DNA of 64,000 bases, taken from the NCBI GenBank assembly GCA_013423325.1, contig BLJB01000184.1, positions 96,757-160,756 on the forward strand, read 5' to 3'. Numbering within the stretch: the stretch's first letter is position 1; the number at the start of each line of letters is the position of its first letter. Origin of the DNA: Usnea hakonensis (taxonomy: Eukaryota; Ascomycota; Lecanoromycetes; Lecanorales; Parmeliaceae). Shown piece after piece: positions 10,500 through 21,907 of the stretch. Both the position numbers and the translations under genes were made by a program. The notes below the pieces were generated by a model. It saw only the letters and a program-made list of their open reading frames with translations. It searched no databases and had not been told where the DNA came from.

Positions 10500-11343
10500 A
10501 ACAGGAACATAGCTTCGTCAAACAGCCTCTATCTGACCGCAAAATTCAGATGATTCATGAAACCTCGAATCTGTGCCCCTTCCACTTCCCATGAAGTAAG
10601 AACCAAGAGAGACCATGTGATGCAAACTCACCAGACGGATTACAAGCTCGACCGCGAGCTCGCACCCTAAGTCACACGGCTTGAAGCCAATTGTACGAGT
10701 ACTCCGTACATATGACGGGCATTGCTTGTCGATTAAGTCTGATAGTACAAGGTCTGTTCTAGTCATTCCTGATAGGGTTTGAGATGTGAAACGGCGGGCT
10801 CGGGGCGAAAGCGGCTCTTGAGAAGATGAATTTGGACTTGATCTACATGATCAGTCGCTTAGAGTAAAATGGCCGATGAATCCCTCACAATTCACGCTAC
10901 TACTAGTGAGCTGTATTTAGGTGGGGGAAGCCTTGCGGAATGCCTGTAGCCATTTCTCACAATTCAAAGAGATCTTGTTTCGTACTGGCCGGCCACCTGG
11001 CCCACCTCCATAGTCTTGCCGGTATTCTCAGCAAGCTGCCCCGAGTGGGTACGTATGAGTGCTCAGTAGACAGCAGAGGGATGGCATAAGGCGAGGAGGA
11101 AATCTCCCAATCATATCATGGTGGAGCGCGCACGTGTCGCCCTATAGAGACTAGTCTGATACTCTGGTTGAGGATTCAGAGAACTAGGTATCTGCCGTAA
11201 TCGAGGCGATCGAGAGTACAGAGATATCAGCCCATATGTTGAAGTTTGGGACTGACATTCGGTTGTCTCGCTCGAGCTGAAAAAAGAATCACATGCTAGC
11301 TCGCTTTGAAGGAGAGAGATTCACACGGTTCCTTTGCTTTCCC
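10500..11343. other. Intergenic, no gene seen
   Basis: No frame here has domains, a signal peptide or splice structure. The left part is the promoter side of the secreted-protein gene; the right part is the 3' flank of fumarylacetoacetase. Confidence 0.4.
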
Positions 11344-12699
11344 TTACTGGGTTGTCATTGCTGGTTCGATAGTCCCGGCACACTCGCCGAATCCAACAAG
11401 GCCGCCTGCTTCACCTCCAGCCCAGCCCTTAAGCGTAATAGTATCATAATCTTCAAGAAATGTCCTCTCGTCCCCACCCTGTAGCTTTATCTTATTCTTG
11501 CCATTCGCACTAAGCTCCAGCATACAACCGGACGTAGTGTCTGGCTCCGTTCCGCTCACCGTTCCTGATCCCAGCAGATCGCCCACTTGCATGGGACAGC
11601 CACCAGCTGTATGATGTGCCAACATTTGTGGAAAGGAAAAGAGGAGGTTCTTGCCGTTCGTGTGAGTAATCGTGGTCGACGTGCCCGACTTGGCTGCACC
11701 AATCGTTAGCTCATATGGACGTTATCCGTTGAAACGGGCCATACTCGTTAACTCAACCTCTAGACTTAGATCATAAACATTGTCCTGCCTCTCTTCTCGG
11801 ATGTATGGCAGGGACTCCTCCTCATTCTCAATTCCTTTGACCCGAAATGGCTCCAACGCATCCATCAGTACTACCCATCCGCTGACACTTGTTCCGAAAT
11901 TCTTTGAGTTCAGTGGCCCAAGCGGTACCATTTCCCATCCCTGTATGTCCCTTGCAGACCAATCATTCATCAGGACCAAGCCGAAGATACTATCTTCAGC
12001 TTCTCTGATTGACACGGGCTCCCCCATCTTATTGGCCTTGCACACGAACGCACCAAGCTCAAGTTCAAAGTCCAGACGCTTCGATGGAATGAAGATTGGC
12101 ATTGGCCTTTCAGCTGTCGGATCTTCTAGGACCTGACCGTGCGGCCTGCGGATTGAAGTGCCAGAGACAACGACTGAGGAAGCTCGGCCATGGTAGCCGA
12201 CAGGCAGGTGCGTGTAATTGGGGTGTAGGGTATTGCCGATTCCACGAATCAGGGCGGTAGAACTCTGAGCATGGTGTTTGCCAACGAAGAAGTCGGTATA
12301 GTCGCCGATGCGGAAGGGGAGGTGGGTCTTGACATCGCTTAGTGGGAAAAGGCCAATGTCATGAGGTTTTGTGAAACCCTCTGCAGGAGTGAATTTCGAG
12401 CCCTCGCGGAAAACCTTTTGTAGATAATGACGAACCTCCCGATGCACGGGACGCCCTAGCGCTGCGAAGTCATTCAGGACGGCTTGAGAGAATACTTGGA
12501 GGTGTGATGTGATGGCCGGACAGTCCGAGAAACCCTCACGGGAGGCGAAGACGGAGAGATCCAGGGCATGATTTCCAATTCCTACTCCGACATGAGGAGA
12601 AGATGATGCAGGTGTCGTAATTATTCCGAAAGGAATATTGTTAAGTGAGAAGTGAGACTTGGTGGTGATATCTAGCCAGGATCCATTAGTAGACGCCAT
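11344..12699 (-). CDS. fahA: Fumarylacetoacetase (tyrosine/phenylalanine catabolism)
   Basis: Exons 12699-11745 and 11693-11344 (intron GTATGG..CAG, phase 1), 434 aa, the usual length for the family. It hydrolyses 4-fumarylacetoacetate to fumarate and acetoacetate, the last step of homogentisate degradation, in the cytosol. N-terminal SH3-like domain about residues 10-110; catalytic FAH domain after that. Visible family motifs are GDYTDFFVGKHHA (metal Asp and catalytic His), LPVGYHGRASSVVVSG, the metal-binding pair in DFELELGAFV, MNDWSARDIQGWE (metal Asp) and PLGPLNSKNFGTS (catalytic Lys). The C-terminus contains MLAHHTAGGCPMQVGDLLGS followed by GTVSG. It is divergent from a Zn2Cys6 factor with 417 bp between the start codons. 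In Aspergilli fahA is clustered with hmgA and maiA; no such partners lie in this window. Confidence 0.95.
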
Positions 12700-13116
12700 T
12701 GCTTTGACTCTAAATGAGAGAGCCTGGTGCTCTGACGACTTGGTTCAGAAGGCTTGGAGTCTATCAAGTACGCCATCGCTATCAGAAACGGTTTCTCTCG
12801 TTTGTAGTAGTCAGCGCTAAAGTACTGGGTGCATTCTGTTGGTTGCATTGCAGAACAAGGGGATCCTCGGGAAGTTCGAATGAAGAATCGGTCGCCGACG
12901 CGACGCTGAGTCTTGGCAATCTTCGGCTAAGCTTTCCTTTGCTTTTTTTTTACCTTACTTTTACGGAGTACTCGCTTGCGATTACCCTTCTATCTCTAAT
13001 CTCCACTTTTCTCGAGATTCATTCCCCTTGATATCCATACTGCCTGTCTTGCTGTCTTCAAATCTTGATCAAGACACATCTTTACACAAAGTTGGTATTC
13101 TCGTCAATGAATACTA
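12700..13116. promoter_or_regulatory. Shared divergent promoter of fahA and the Zn2Cys6 gene
   Basis: 417 bp between two divergent start codons. It contains a T-rich tract near 12944-12960 followed by TACGGAGTACTCGC and a pyrimidine-rich leader before 13117. The arrangement allows co-regulation, but no binding site for the neighbouring factor can be named from sequence. Confidence 0.5.
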
Positions 13117-15799
13117 ATGTCAAGTAATGGTACTGCTCACGAGGAGCCGTCGGGGCGTGATGGTACGCCAGCATCCAAAAGGCGAAGAATAGCATTCTCT
13201 TGCTTTGACTGTCGACGTAGGAAGTTGAAATGTGATCGCCTATTTCCCTCCTGTACTCGATGTCAAAAGGGAGGACATCCTGAATCTTGTACTTATGATA
13301 GCGAGGCCATTGAATCGGCAACGACCCAATCCACAGGGGACGGGAACCGGACACATGGTTTTTCTGCAGAGAATAGTCATGGAGCTCCAAGAGCGGTCCC
13401 CAGACTCCCTTCAGTGGCCCGAAGTTTTGCTGCCGACGAAGGGCACGAAGGGTATCCGCGAACTCATTCAGAAGACACCATTGCCAGGCTCTACGCTCAA
13501 GAAGAGCGGATCGCGCAACTTGAATGCAGAATTGTTGGCCTGGAGAAAGCCACACACGGTGCCAGAAGTCCAGGGCATACCCCAGCTGCTGAATCAAACT
13601 TACATTCGACACCTAGAGCACCTGTGGATAACGAAGCCATGATATTTAGGGGCAGAAACTTCAAGACGCAGTTCTACGGAGCCAGTCATCCCACGAGCTA
13701 TTTATCCCATGTATGATTCCCCAATCTTTTGCTTTGTGTGTTGCCACGCATGGACTCATTGCAGTAGCTCCCAGACTTGCGGCAATTTATGAAGAATATG
13801 CTTGTGCAAAATCAAGGGCTGGCGCCTGCTAGAAGAGAACTCAAGAATACCAAAATTAAAGGTCCTGGTCAAGAAGATAGTCTGCCAACTAATGACAAAG
13901 CTCTCACCAGTCTGCTGCCACAGAAGAAGATAGCGGACCGGCTAGTGCAAATTTATGTTGATAATCTAGAGTCCACCTATCGAGTTCTACACCTGCCATC
14001 GTTCAGGGTAGAGTACTCTGAATTCTGGAATGCTCCCCAAGAAGGTAGACCTGCGTTCGCTGCACTTCTGCTGTTGATCCTGGCAAGCACCTATTGCCTC
14101 AAGGAAAGGGAGTCGTCACTGTTCAGAGGCGACAGCTCGGTCGGACGTGAGACTGCAATCATGTGGATACGAACTTGCGACTCGTGGTACGTACTTTCGG
14201 AGTCGACGATTTCCTTTGTGAATCTGATTATGAGTCTTGAGCTATGTCTTGGGAGTATCCGATCTCCAACGTATTGCAAGGCTGGCTATATCTTGTCAAG
14301 AAAGAAAAACTGACCTCGAAATCATAAACAGGTTGATATCCCAGAGCCAGAAGCACACTAATATAGTCACATTTCAAATCCACTGCCTCTCTTTTGTGGC
14401 GAAACAGATGAATTCAGTCAAGCGTAAACGAACCTGGATATCAGCTGGAAATCTTTTGAGACTTGCGTTGTCTAGTGGTCTTCATCGAGATGCCGAAATA
14501 GTCAATCGCCGTCATGGCACACCATCTTCTAAGAGAGTCTCAGCTTTCGACCAAGAAATGCGGAGGCGCATATGGGCTACCATTTCAGAGTTGCAATTGC
14601 AAGCGGCATTTGATAGAGGAATGCCGGCCATGATGGGGGATCTTGTCGAGGACTGCGGCCCGCCTTTGAACCTTGAGGACGGAGAATTTGACCCTTTAGC
14701 AGAGCAGCTGCCGGAGCCGCGGCCAGTCGCACAGTACACAGGTTCGTCTTTTCATTGTCTTTCTCGATCAAGTTGGTCCTTACGACTCGAGATTGTGTCC
14801 ATGATCAACGGGCCACACGCCCAAATAGCGTACGAAGATGTACTACGTTACGATAAACATATCATGCAGCATCTGGACGAAATTCCGCAATGGAGTGGCC
14901 AATCCTGCTTGGCCTCGAGAGTGCTCCTACAGCTTCAATTGCACATGCTCTTGCTTTTCCTTCACAGGCCTTACGCACGAGAAGAGGCGCGAAGTTCCCG
15001 CTACGACTTCTCTGCTATTATGCATCTCAGAAGTGCACTAAATATTCTCGATCTACACCACCAGCTCACGAGCATTGGCAATAGCTTCCTATGTCTGTTC
15101 AGGAATGACATCTTTAGTGCGGCACTGAGTATCTGTTATAACTACTCTGTCTCGGAACCTAACCCAGGTGAGCTTTCCATAGTTCCAACAGCCTTCAAAT
15201 ATCTTATGTACTGCATTCAGACCAAAACCTATCTGCTCGAACTTCAACCAAACAGTTGAGCAGCGATCCACTCCCATATTTAGAGAAAGCTCTCGACTCG
15301 ATCGGAGACAAAATCATGTGTGTAGGTGTTGGACTACAAGAATACTACTGTGTATGCGCGATTATTGGCCTGCTCAAGAAGAAGCAGTCGGTAGAGAACT
15401 CAAGATATGAGGAGCAGAAGGCTGCCTACCGACTTACTCAGATGACCCAAAAGCTCCTGTCTCTGCAGGACAATTATTCTGCAGCAGCTACTTTGGCAAG
15501 TCTGCCTCACATGGTAAGTATCTGTTAAAGTGCGCCAAATTGTCAGAAGATGGACACTGAGTATTACTGCATAGCCGTATTCAACTTCCACTGGTCTCTT
15601 TAGCAACAGCAATGGCCACGGGATCGGACTGAGTGAGCACTTGAATGGCACCGCTGTTCCCGAGGTAGTAACCTCTCATTACCGTTGACATATCGTATGT
15701 ACTGATAGCGGCGGTACTTAGGCTTTTGACCAAGGCCTTGAAGGCTTAGATCTCACCGACATTACTGGATGGGACCTAGAGACGTTCTGGAATTTTTAG
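13117..15799 (+). CDS. Zn(II)2Cys6 fungal transcription factor, six exons
   Basis: Exons 13117-13710, 13768-14186, 14332-15167, 15221-15513, 15575-15664 and 15722-15799; all five introns are GT-AG and phases agree, giving 769 aa. Residues 29-58 are the binuclear zinc cluster: Cys29, 32, 39, 46, 49 and 58, spaced x2, x6, x6, x2, x8, with the basic RRRKLK between the second and third Cys. A short coiled coil (EERIAQLECRIVGLEKA) follows as probable dimerisation element. The middle homology region (fungal-specific TF domain) spans about residues 230-560 and includes HTNIVTFQIHCL and LRLALSSGLHRD, then RRRIWATISELQLQ. The C-terminus ends acidic and aromatic (WDLETFWNF), a typical activation tail. 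Its head-to-head position with fahA suggests, without proving, control of that gene. Confidence 0.9.
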
Positions 15800-16133
15800 G
15801 TTCTATGATCTTGTTGCTTCAGAGCTACTACCCAGAGCTTGATACATGTGCGTGAAAGGCTCGTCCGAGCTCGGACGCGACATCTTGAATGGAGGACGGC
15901 AAGATATGTACTCGTACGAGGTCCTAAGTCCGACGACCGCCTCGGCCCCGAGTTTGACTGAGAGTTGCTCTTGCAATACATATATCGGCTTCAAACCCTT
16001 CTCAAGTCCAAATTGTTGACTACTATAAGTGCCTTGAGAGGATTACTTCACTGCAAACGACTGTATAAAGCCTTCTTTCGCTCTCGACCGAATCTTTCCA
16101 TCAATCCAAACAACAAAGCACTCATCTGCCATC
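15800..16133. other. Intergenic, promoter of the O-methyltransferase
   Basis: No gene seen. The last 100 bp contain a pyrimidine-rich leader (CTTTCTTTCGCTCTCGACCG type), typical of fungal transcription start regions, before ATG 16134. Confidence 0.45.
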
Positions 16134-16936
16134 ATGCCTGCCCCAAGCACTACACAGGTGACCTATGACACCGACCCCCGCTGGACTGCTATCGATGCCT
16201 ACACAATGTCCCACCTGCACCCTCCTTCCCGTCCGAACCACGCCGTTCTAGCTCAAACCCTCGAAGCCACAAAAAGTCAAGGCCTCCCAGAGATCGCCTC
16301 CCCTCCTCCCCAGGGTAAGTTCTTCGCCCTGCAATGCCGCGCGCTCGGCGTCAAACACGCTCTCGAACTCGGCACCTTGGGCGGCTACTCCGCCATCTGG
16401 CTCGCTACCGAAAACCCCACCATGACCGTCACAACCATCGAATTCAACCCCCATCACGCAGACGTCGCTCGCGCCAACATCCGCGCCGCGGGCGTCGCTG
16501 ACCGCGTCAACGTCATCCTCGGCGCGGGCGTGGACGTGCTGCCTCGGCTCTGTGCGGAAATCGAAGCGGGCGAGCGGGAGAGGTTCGGCTTCACGTTTAT
16601 CGATGCGGATAAGTTGAATAATTACAATTACTTTGATTGGGCGGTCAAGATGAGTCTGCCGCGGGCGTGCATTTGCGTGGATAATATTGTGGCGCTGGGG
16701 AAGTTGGCGATGGAGGAGGAGGCGGTGGGGGATGTTATGGTGAGGGGGGGGAGGGAGTGTGTGGAGAGGGTGGGTATGGATCAGAGGGTTGAGGCGACGG
16801 TGTTGCAGACTGTTGGGGAGAAGATGTATGATGGGTATGTTTGTGATTCGCTTTTTTTATTTATGCACCCTGTGGAAGAGCGGTGAGGGCGGTGCTGACG
16901 GATGTTTCTAGGTTTTTGGTGGCTGTTGTTAAGTGA
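16134..16936 (+). CDS. Class I (caffeoyl-CoA-type) SAM-dependent O-methyltransferase
   Basis: Exons 16134-16834 and 16912-16936, 241 aa. The second exon is only 25 nt: splicing at GTATGT..TAG converts the end to MYDGFLVAVVK, the conserved C-terminus of this family, whereas reading through gives an unrelated tail. Methyltransferase_3 family: SAM motif I ALELGTLGGYSAIWLA, the metal/SAM motif FTFIDADKLNNYNYFDWA and CICVDNIVALGKLA, all in the expected order. These enzymes are small dimeric Mg2+-dependent O-methyltransferases acting on catechol-type phenolics; the fungal substrate is unknown. No secondary-metabolite core gene lies nearby. The first half is GC-rich and C-biased, the last third G-rich. 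Convergent with the PARP gene 230 bp downstream. Confidence 0.92.
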
Positions 16937-17165
16937 GACGGGTGAAGGCCCGGGTGAGACGGAGAAGGGGGAAACGGGAAGAGAATTTCTGGGCTTCATG
17001 AGCGGTGAAGATGCGGATGTCATTACACGTCTGTTTTTTTCTTGTAGATCCGAGATCGAAAGTCTTTGGGCAATCCAAGATAATGCATACTTGATGCGCA
17101 CAATGACAGATTTGACATCTATGGTTGATGTAGGTACCCAAGGTAAGAATAACCCATCCATCCAT

Positions 17166-19079
17166 CTACATGCCCACTCGGAAAAGATATCTCATCCGCA
17201 ACTGCGCAACATCATACGCAATATACCTAAACCCCACCAGTCAGTCAGCCAGCCAGTCCCAATAAACATAAAAAAACATCCCAAGAAAAAAGAGAAAACC
17301 TCATACTCATTAAACATCAAATACCCCGTCGCCTTCGCCGCCTTATTATCCCCCAACCCCTTCCCCACATCCGGCACACTCACCCCCTTCAAATCCCCAT
17401 TGATAAACTCCCCGTCGACCCATCCCTGCGGCGCCGTCCGCCCGACCCCGAGCGTCGCGATGGCGCCGTGCTGCTTGGCTTTTTCCTGCGCGGCGGAATC
17501 GCCCGTTGGGATCTCGTACATGGGTTTGCCGAGCTCGGCGTCGCAGAGGAGCAGCAGGCCCGTGTTGCCGGACATGCTGGCTGCGCAGTATTGAGCGGAT
17601 TTGCTGGATACGTCGGCGAGGTAGATTCCCTGGGTTTGGGAGGGTTAGTGGGTTAGTAAGGGGGAGGGGGGGGGGGTTTGGATAGGGATGGGGTGAAGGA
17701 TTTGGGGGGAAGAAGAAGAGAGGGGGCGCACCTTTCCGAAGGCGTATCCGTTCACGGGTGCTTCGGGCGGGGCGATGCGCAGGCCTTGGGACAGGATGCC
17801 GCCGAAGTTTGTGGTGCGAGAGCCATGCCATAGTAAGCGCCTGTCGTTTTTGCGGAGTTTGGCGAATTCGGATTTGGCGAAGCGGTCCCGTTCGCCGGCG
17901 CGGTCGATGCGGAAAATGTCTTCGAGGCGGTAGCGGATGCCGTGGCTTGTTCCCGAGGATTTGATGAGGTAGTCGGCCAGGGCCTTGTACTCGGACGACT
18001 TGTGGTCCAGAGGGGTCATCTCGTTCATGTTGAGTTCTTGGAAGCGTTTGTCGAGGAGGTTGACGTTTTCGGCGTCCTTGTCTTTGTCGCCTGTGGTCTT
18101 CATGATCTGGTTGGCAACTTCCATGTCGGTGAGGGTGTCGAGCATGGCGATTTCGGCGCGGAGAAGGTCGTTGTTGTCGATCAGTGGGGGTCGGCTGCGG
18201 CCGAACTCATGGGGGATGGTAGAGTAGTACTTGTTGGAAAAGTCCTCAATGGCTTCGTCTTGCGACATATTGTGCTTGTTTTGGGCCAGGCTGGGATGCT
18301 TGATTAGACTGGCCAGTTCGTTCAGATGTTCAAAGCCCGTTTTTAAGGTAGCTTTGGACAGCTTTCCCAGCGGCAATTTGTTTGCATTGTAACCAATTTG
18401 CTCAAGTACGGCATTGAAATGGTTCGAATTGAAGATTAGCTCCATTAGTCGTTGAGTCTGGCGTGGAAGCTTGCTTTCAATCTTGTCCTCATCGACTTCA
18501 TCCTTCACCTGGTTTTCGGTCTCGTCGTCGTCATCTTCGTAATTCTTCTCCAAAAATGTATACTTGCCTTTTTTGGCAGGCTCGGATCGCTCGTCCCATT
18601 TGTGACCGGACTTGTCCTTGAATTTCTTGTCGAATTCTTTTCGAGCGCCGTCTAGGTCAAGCGGACCCATGGTTTTCACTTGACCATATTCCCCAACACG
18701 CCCCCAGCGGGTATGGGCGTAGTATTGGTCGTCGTCATTGTACAGAAGCTGAAGTCGATAGAACTTGTTATTGTTCCCACCAATGTTTGTTTGGTTCAGA
18801 GAGGCATCGAATATGATCCCATCATCGTCGACGTAGACCTTAGCGTCTCCTACATCATTGAGTTCGTCAGGTTCGCTGGGGTATTTGGGTAAAAAGGCCT
18901 CAATCGGAAGTATAGCCTTGCCAACATTTTTACAAAACAGGCTTGAGCTTACCTTCTTTGAAGCCTTCGTCAATTGGCACATTGATATCATGAGAGACAG
19001 CTTTTTGACCATCCTGTTTTGCTTGTTTTGCTTTGCCGTTGCTGGCTTGCTTCTTTGTGCTCTTGCGTTTGGCAGGCAT
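17166..19079 (-). CDS. Poly(ADP-ribose) polymerase, WGR + regulatory + catalytic domains
   Basis: Exons (minus) 19079-18953, 18849-17732, 17629-17307 and 17226-17166; phases match; 542 aa. Short Lys/Gln-rich N-terminus (MPAKRKSTKKQASNGKAKQA) resembling a nuclear localisation and DNA-binding tail. WGR domain about residues 45-140 (QYYAHTRWGRVGEYGQVKTM). Helical regulatory domain from about 190 (LPRQTQRLMELIFN). ART catalytic domain with the H-Y-E triad: His in LLWHGSRTTNFGGILSQGL, Tyr in FGKGIYLADVSSKSAQYC, Glu in YLMFNEYIAYDVAQLRMRYL. It uses NAD+ to build poly(ADP-ribose) on nuclear targets after DNA damage. No BRCT domain is present in the deduced protein, unlike A. nidulans PrpA; the architecture matches PARP2/3. 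Intron 1 was placed so that VPIDEGFKEGDAKVYVDDDG reads through; other acceptors break the frame. Confidence 0.93.
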
Positions 19080-19207
19080 GGTGATGCAGTATGAGTACAA
19101 GACGGTACAGAAAGAGAGTAAAACAATTCCAGTGATCAAGGAAAAGTTAAGAAAGGACTGTTGACAGGTGTCAATTGAGCTTTAGAGCGGAGAGGGAACA
19201 CATGGGA

Positions 19208-19213
19208 TTTATA
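19208..19213 (-). promoter_or_regulatory. TATA-like box of the PARP gene
   Basis: Minus strand reads TATAAA about 130 bp upstream of the ATG at 19079. Confidence 0.4.
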
Positions 19214-20341
19214 GAGTGCGGACTCTTCAGCCGTAGTCACTAATGCAAGCAAGTCAAGCTACCTTGACAAGGTGCGGGGCTGTAGGCAACACACGCCAAC
19301 CCAAAGACAAGATGAAGCCAGAATTCAGGCATCTTTCACCAAAATGACACGCTATCACGTGGATTTTAGGCATCATAGCACCATGAACTAGCCCTCACGT
19401 CCTTGGACCTCTCATTTCCATGAATGCAGCGACGGAAGGTGAGGGACGATAAGACGGTTTTAGGCACCACCAGGCTTTGGACCTTTCGAGTTTAGGGCCG
19501 GATGTTTTGATGGGTTGCCCCTAAGCAGCGCTATAGCCGGCTAGACCTCGGGCGATACTTCCTGCTAGAGTTGGCAGTCATTTCTACTCCGTACAATTTC
19601 TGGGAACCCGCATCGTACTCGTTGAAAATTTCCTAACATTTGTGAGACTCATCTCGTGACGGCATGGACATGTCATTGTTGCAAGAGTTCTCTGTTTGAA
19701 TCATCCTGGCTAGGACCCCTACTGGCCTTTGACAGCTAGCGACTCTTAGGTAACAGCTGTAGAAGATCAATATGTATCCAAGAGGCTGCACCAAGCCTTC
19801 TTTGACCATGATAAGATTCCAACACTACTAATAGCATCAATTCGACCTGTAAACATCAGTAGCCATGATTGAACAAGAGGTATCTGAGCCGCCGCATGTA
19901 CACCAGTAACGTCGGAGAAGTCAAATGAAGGGAGCAGCCGCAACATCATCTCTTCTCCGAAGCTCAGCACAAGGCGTGAGACATCAATGAAAAGTAGAAG
20001 GCCATCAAAAATTGCGCGGTTGAGGTACCCGAAGATAACTCAATGCTTCTTGCCGCCGCGATGTGCAATGCAGGGCTCAAAACATAGACAGAGGCATTCT
20101 TGATCGCCCCGCCTACCACAAGGTAAGTATGAAGAAAGGAAATCTTTGGGCGGGATGAAGAAGTTTATATACCCGTTGGTTTGTTAGCGCTGCGCTAACG
20201 AATCACCTCTGCTACCCGGCTCTGGTGCACAATTCACTCTTTTTGAGTCAGACGATATTTGTCTAAGGGGTCTTTGTATCGATCATGCGATAACACGGCT
20301 AAGTTTTGCTGGTATATTCCATAACAGCAGTATTCAACATC
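19214..20341. other. Intergenic, about 1.1 kb, no gene seen
   Basis: Only short domain-free frames. It separates the divergent PARP (-) and methyltransferase (+) genes and presumably contains both promoters. Confidence 0.4.
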
Positions 20342-21328
20342 ATGCTGACATTCAAGATCCGACTTCCAGAGGTGCCCGTCCTCTCTGCAGAGGATGTTTA
20401 CAGCAATGCTGTTGGTCTCTTGTTTCCAGACAACCTACGCACTTACCACGGGGACGCAGGTTCATATATCACTTATCTGTCTCAGCGCTTTGGAGACATG
20501 AAGCTCAATCTCGTCGACCCCCATGACCAAGATACAAGGGTGCTATTTGCTCATCATATTTGGAACTCCGGTATACAGATGGCCGAGTTCATCAGTGATG
20601 CGAGTGATCCTGTAAAGGAGGGAGAAAGAGACACCAGATGGGATGTGACTGGACACTCGGTTCTAGAGCTCGGATCTGGTGCGTGGCATCAAGATCGAGG
20701 ATCTAAGAGCTAGGCTTATAAAGAGGTAGGTACCGGCTTAGAGGGCATCGTGAGTGTTCTCGCTGGAGCTGAGGAGGTCGTTTTGTCAGACTATCCATCC
20801 CCAGCAATCCTAACCAACACCAAATCAAATGTCGAAAGGAATGTTCCGAAGGAGCTGCAGCAGAATCTGAGTGTGCAAGGCCATGAATGGGGTGTTGTTA
20901 CAGACGATTTCTCCAAAGCCTATGCAAATCACTTTTCTCGGATACTGTGCGCAGATTGCTTGTGGATGGATGGTGAACACTACGGTCTTGCCCAATCTAT
21001 GGAGCACTTTCTCTCTCACAAATTTGATGCCAGAGTGTGGGTCATAGCAGGCTTTCACACCGGCCGAGCGAAACTCGTCTCTTTCTTCGATATTGCAGCT
21101 CAAGCAGGTCTGGAAACTGAAAAGATATGGGAACGAGATGCTGATGGAAATGAAAGAGAGTGGGTCAGAGAGCGAAATGGGGGGCAAGAAGATGCAACAG
21201 GGCGGAACAAGTGGCTTGTCATTGCTATACTCAAACGCAAGCAGACGTCGTCTTCTATGGAGAAGGTTGGGAAGCATGAACAGTTCTTTGCGTCTCTACT
21301 CATGCAGAAGTCGAACCGGCATATTTAA
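20342..21328 (+). CDS. Methyltransferase_16 family protein (Nnt1/EFM7-related)
   Basis: Exons 20342-20678 and 20730-21328 (intron GTGCGT..TAG), 311 aa. Splicing restores SAM motif I as VLELGSGTGLEGIVSVLAGA followed by EEVVLSDYPSPAIL, the standard start of lysine-type family-16 methyltransferases; upstream HHIWNSGIQMAEFI is the conserved segment before it. The post-motif-II region reads ILCADCLWMDGEHYGLAQSM. Relatives are annotated in fungi as nicotinamide N-methyltransferase, but characterised yeast members (EFM7/Nnt1) modify the N-terminus of eEF1A. The N-terminal ~60 residues do not look like EFM7, so the substrate is open. A second in-frame ATG 36 bp upstream (20306) is possible. The gene lies 579 bp before an EFM4-like gene on the same strand. 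Confidence 0.85.
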
Positions 21329-21907
21329 AACCATCGTGAAGGAATAGCATTAAGCATATACACCTTCTATGTTGCCCCTGCAAGCATGCAGCTTTGCTTT
21401 CCCAAACAAGCAAGCATTGCGAAGATGAAACATGCCAGTGTGTCCTCAATGCCCACGGCGGCAGTTGAACAGGACCATACCAGGTCTCTGGTCCCCACGC
21501 CCTAGCCATTTTTGATCGTTTCATTTTCAGAAGAAGCGACAACGCATTGTCGTGGTCCCGGCCTTCCTGCGAAGACTGCATTCTCTTTGGTGACACGGCT
21601 ACAAGTAACACATTGTGAGGGACTATTAATGGTCTGCGTCCAAATGTCCGTCAAAAGTAGCTGTTGCGAACATTGGCGGATTGAAAATACTGGAGAGTGG
21701 TAGGGTAGGCTCAAGTGGTGGATATAAGCATCCAAGTTCAACATTTTCAAACAGTATCTAAATCTCCATGTCTCACTCTATCAATCCTTGACTTCTGCAC
21801 CATTACCTACATCGCCCGGCCGTCATCCCCATATCCATGTCGAACCCAAACGCCTGAAAGCCGAAGCGAGTCCAAAATAACTAAAATCCCGAGCTCCAGA
21901 AAAAACC
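21329..21907. other. Intergenic between the two methyltransferase genes
   Basis: No gene seen. The last 150 bp are C/A-rich and form the leader of the downstream gene. Confidence 0.4.

Noticed and set aside
16134..16886. O-methyltransferase ending MHPVEER
   Set aside because: That tail is unspliced intron; the 25-nt second exon restores the conserved FLVAVVK end.
17645..19126. Long minus-strand frame read as one 493-aa protein
   Set aside because: Its ends are retained introns; the conserved PARP segments require splicing at 18952/18850 and 17731/17630.
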